Shown here one piece after another: positions 40,451 to 41,584 of a stretch of DNA of 41,584 bases. The stretch comes from Phyllobacterium brassicacearum (GTDB taxonomy: Bacteria > Pseudomonadota > Alphaproteobacteria > Rhizobiales > Rhizobiaceae), in contig NZ_PGGO01000034.1 of assembly GCF_003010955.1 (NCBI RefSeq), positions 1 to 41,584 on the forward strand. Reading direction: 5' to 3'. The notes below the pieces were generated by a model that was not told the DNA's origin, searched no databases, and saw only the letters and a list, made by a program, of their open reading frames with translations. A program made the position numbers and the translations under genes. Position 1 is the first letter of the stretch; each line of letters opens with the position of its first letter.

Positions 40451-41317
40451 ATGATCAGGCTCCGGTCAGGGCTTTTTTCCATGCTACTGCTAGGCATGGC
40501 GGTCTCACCTGCGACAACAGAGGAGGTTTGGTCGCTCGAAGGGTTCAAGACCCCTGAGAGCGTGCTTTTCGATGCCAAGCGGAACATCTTCTACGTCACC
40601 AATATTGCTGGCGAGCCCACGGGCAAAGACGGCGTCGGATACCTTTCAAAGGTCTCGTCGGACGGAAAGTTGCAGACGGCCGAGTGGGTGACCGGCTTCG
40701 ATGCGCCCAAGGGATTGGTAATGAAAGGCGACACGCTTTTCGTGACCGACGTGGATCGGCTAAGGGCCGTCGATGTAGAGAGCGGGCAGATCACGGGAAC
40801 GTGGGCCGCAGAAGGGGCTCAGTTCCTCAATGATACCGCTGTCGACGAGGCGGGGCGTGTCTTCGTCTCCGACATGCTGGCGAATAGGATCTATGTGCTG
40901 GATAACGATGCTCTCTCGGTCTGGCTCGAGAGCGAGGAGCTCCTGCACCCAAACGGATTGCGCGTTGAGGATGGTCGCCTCCTCGTTGCCGGTTGGGGCC
41001 GCGATATCCAGCCGGATTTTTCGTCGAAGATATCCGGTCATCTGATCACCATCGATCTGAAGACGAAGGCGATTTCAGACATCGGGCCCGGCGAGCCAGT
41101 TGGAAATCTTGATGGTCTGGAGCCGGACGGGGCGGGCAACTGGCTCGTTACCGATTGGGTCGCAGGTGCACTCTTTCGCATTCATCCGGACGGAAAAGCC
41201 GAGCAGTTGATCGACCTCAATCAAGGCAGTGCCGATCTGGAATTCATGGAGGCTGAGAAGCTCGTCATCATTCCGATGATGATGGACGGCAAGCTTGTCG
41301 CGACACGCCTGGATTGA
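40451..41317 (+). CDS. Exported SMP-30/gluconolactonase-like beta-propeller protein
   Basis: A 288-aa protein; GGAGG lies 5 bases before the ATG. A signal peptide (MIRLRSGLFSMLLLGMAVSPATT) is followed by repeated propeller blades: GFKTPESVLFDAKRNIFYVTN, GLVMKGDTLFVTDVDRLRAVD, FLNDTAVDEAGRVFVSDMLANRIYVLD, LHPNGLRVEDGRLLVAGWG and NLDGLEPDGAGNWLVTDWVAGALFRI. The NDTAVD/NGLR/LDGLEPD pattern is that of SMP-30/gluconolactonase/strictosidine-synthase-like proteins, whose metal site uses such Asn and Asp residues. It is probably a periplasmic lactonase or binding protein; the substrate is unknown. The frame opens earlier, but the signal peptide and ribosome site fix the start. Confidence 0.8.
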   Translation: MIRLRSGLFSMLLLGMAVSPATTEEVWSLEGFKTPESVLFDAKRNIFYVTNIAGEPTGKDGVGYLSKVSSDGKLQTAEWVTGFDAPKGLVMKGDTLFVTDVDRLRAVDVESGQITGTWAAEGAQFLNDTAVDEAGRVFVSDMLANRIYVLDNDALSVWLESEELLHPNGLRVEDGRLLVAGWGRDIQPDFSSKISGHLITIDLKTKAISDIGPGEPVGNLDGLEPDGAGNWLVTDWVAGALFRIHPDGKAEQLIDLNQGSADLEFMEAEKLVIIPMMMDGKLVATRLD

Positions 41318-41584
41318 ACGAGAAACTAGGCGAAAAACGAACGCTCATACCGGAGCTGTACGGCCGCCCAGCGCGCAGCAGCAGACATTCAGGTTCGGTC
41401 AATCGCTGGGAGACCGCAATTGTCGAAAAGGCAGTTGGGCCTGAAGGCAGTAAGATCTACTAGACTATCTCTCCGGTAGCCATAATTCGAGGCGGTAGGT
41501 GGCGAACCCAGCGGGTTTAGGATTATACTTGCCCCGCCGAACTGGTGCGAAACACCCAAACAGAGATATGGACGTGAACGTCGC
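41318..41584. other. Right end of window, no gene seen
   Basis: No coding region is supported. An ATG at 41568 near the edge (MDVNV) might start a gene that lies outside the window, but its upstream sequence is not a convincing ribosome site. Confidence 0.3.

Noticed and set aside
1-41584. CRISPR arrays, rRNA genes, repABC-type replication genes
   Set aside because: No regularly spaced short repeats, no rRNA-like sequence and no RepA/RepB/RepC-like proteins were seen on either strand.

Overview
The window is GC-rich DNA that looks like an alphaproteobacterial (Hyphomicrobiales, rhizobium/Ochrobactrum-like) accessory region. This is inferred from the gene set: a MOBP-type relaxase with an LPD7-like tail, a GapR-family protein, DUF736, DUF2958, an ArdC-like protein, a VbhA-like antitoxin, a TumE/TumA pair, a stand-alone LigD-type ligase and an IS1182 element. 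No chromosomal housekeeping genes, rRNA, tRNA or CRISPR array were seen.

Layout. 1-230: start of a MarR regulator with a perfect inverted repeat over its start codon. 0.5-10.4 kb: mobile-element backbone. It holds a relaxase and MobC-like partner, a dyad-rich oriT candidate, a ParA/VirC1-like ATPase with a ribbon-helix-helix partner, a GapR-like protein, small ORFs, DUF736, an orphan VbhA-like antitoxin, TumE/TumA, DUF2958 and an ArdC-like protein. 10.4-14.4 kb: scattered genes (small membrane protein, DNA ligase, exported protein, DUF2905, poly-gamma-glutamate hydrolase family) and several long hairpins. 14.6-16.2 kb: an intact IS1182-family insertion sequence.

16.3-26.8 kb: the most interesting block. 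On the minus strand, in transcription order, are a 70-aa peptide ending in WGNWGNWANGWGNW, a GrrM-like radical SAM/SPASM enzyme whose start codon overlaps the peptide stop (TGATG), a 619-aa multi-spanning membrane protein with an Xre/MbcA/ParS-like C-terminus, and two large unrecognised proteins (790 and 746 aa). Divergent from these is a 709-aa fusion of a holin-like membrane region, a lytic transglycosylase and an M15 peptidase. I read this as a three-residue-cyclophane (triceptide) RiPP locus joined to an unusual envelope-associated gene set. Bounded by an IS and a tyrosine recombinase, it is the best candidate for an undescribed system.

27.7-36.2 kb: a direct tandem duplication (about 4.27 kb per unit). 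Each unit carries a LysR regulator divergent from an alpha/beta hydrolase - MFS transporter - cyclophilin-like operon. About 3.8 kb of the interior is essentially identical, while the two ends have diverged. 36.4-41.6 kb: decayed fragments (an HTH protein, an IS91-type integrase, a P-loop kinase), an adenylate cyclase/TPR protein and an exported SMP-30-like beta-propeller protein.
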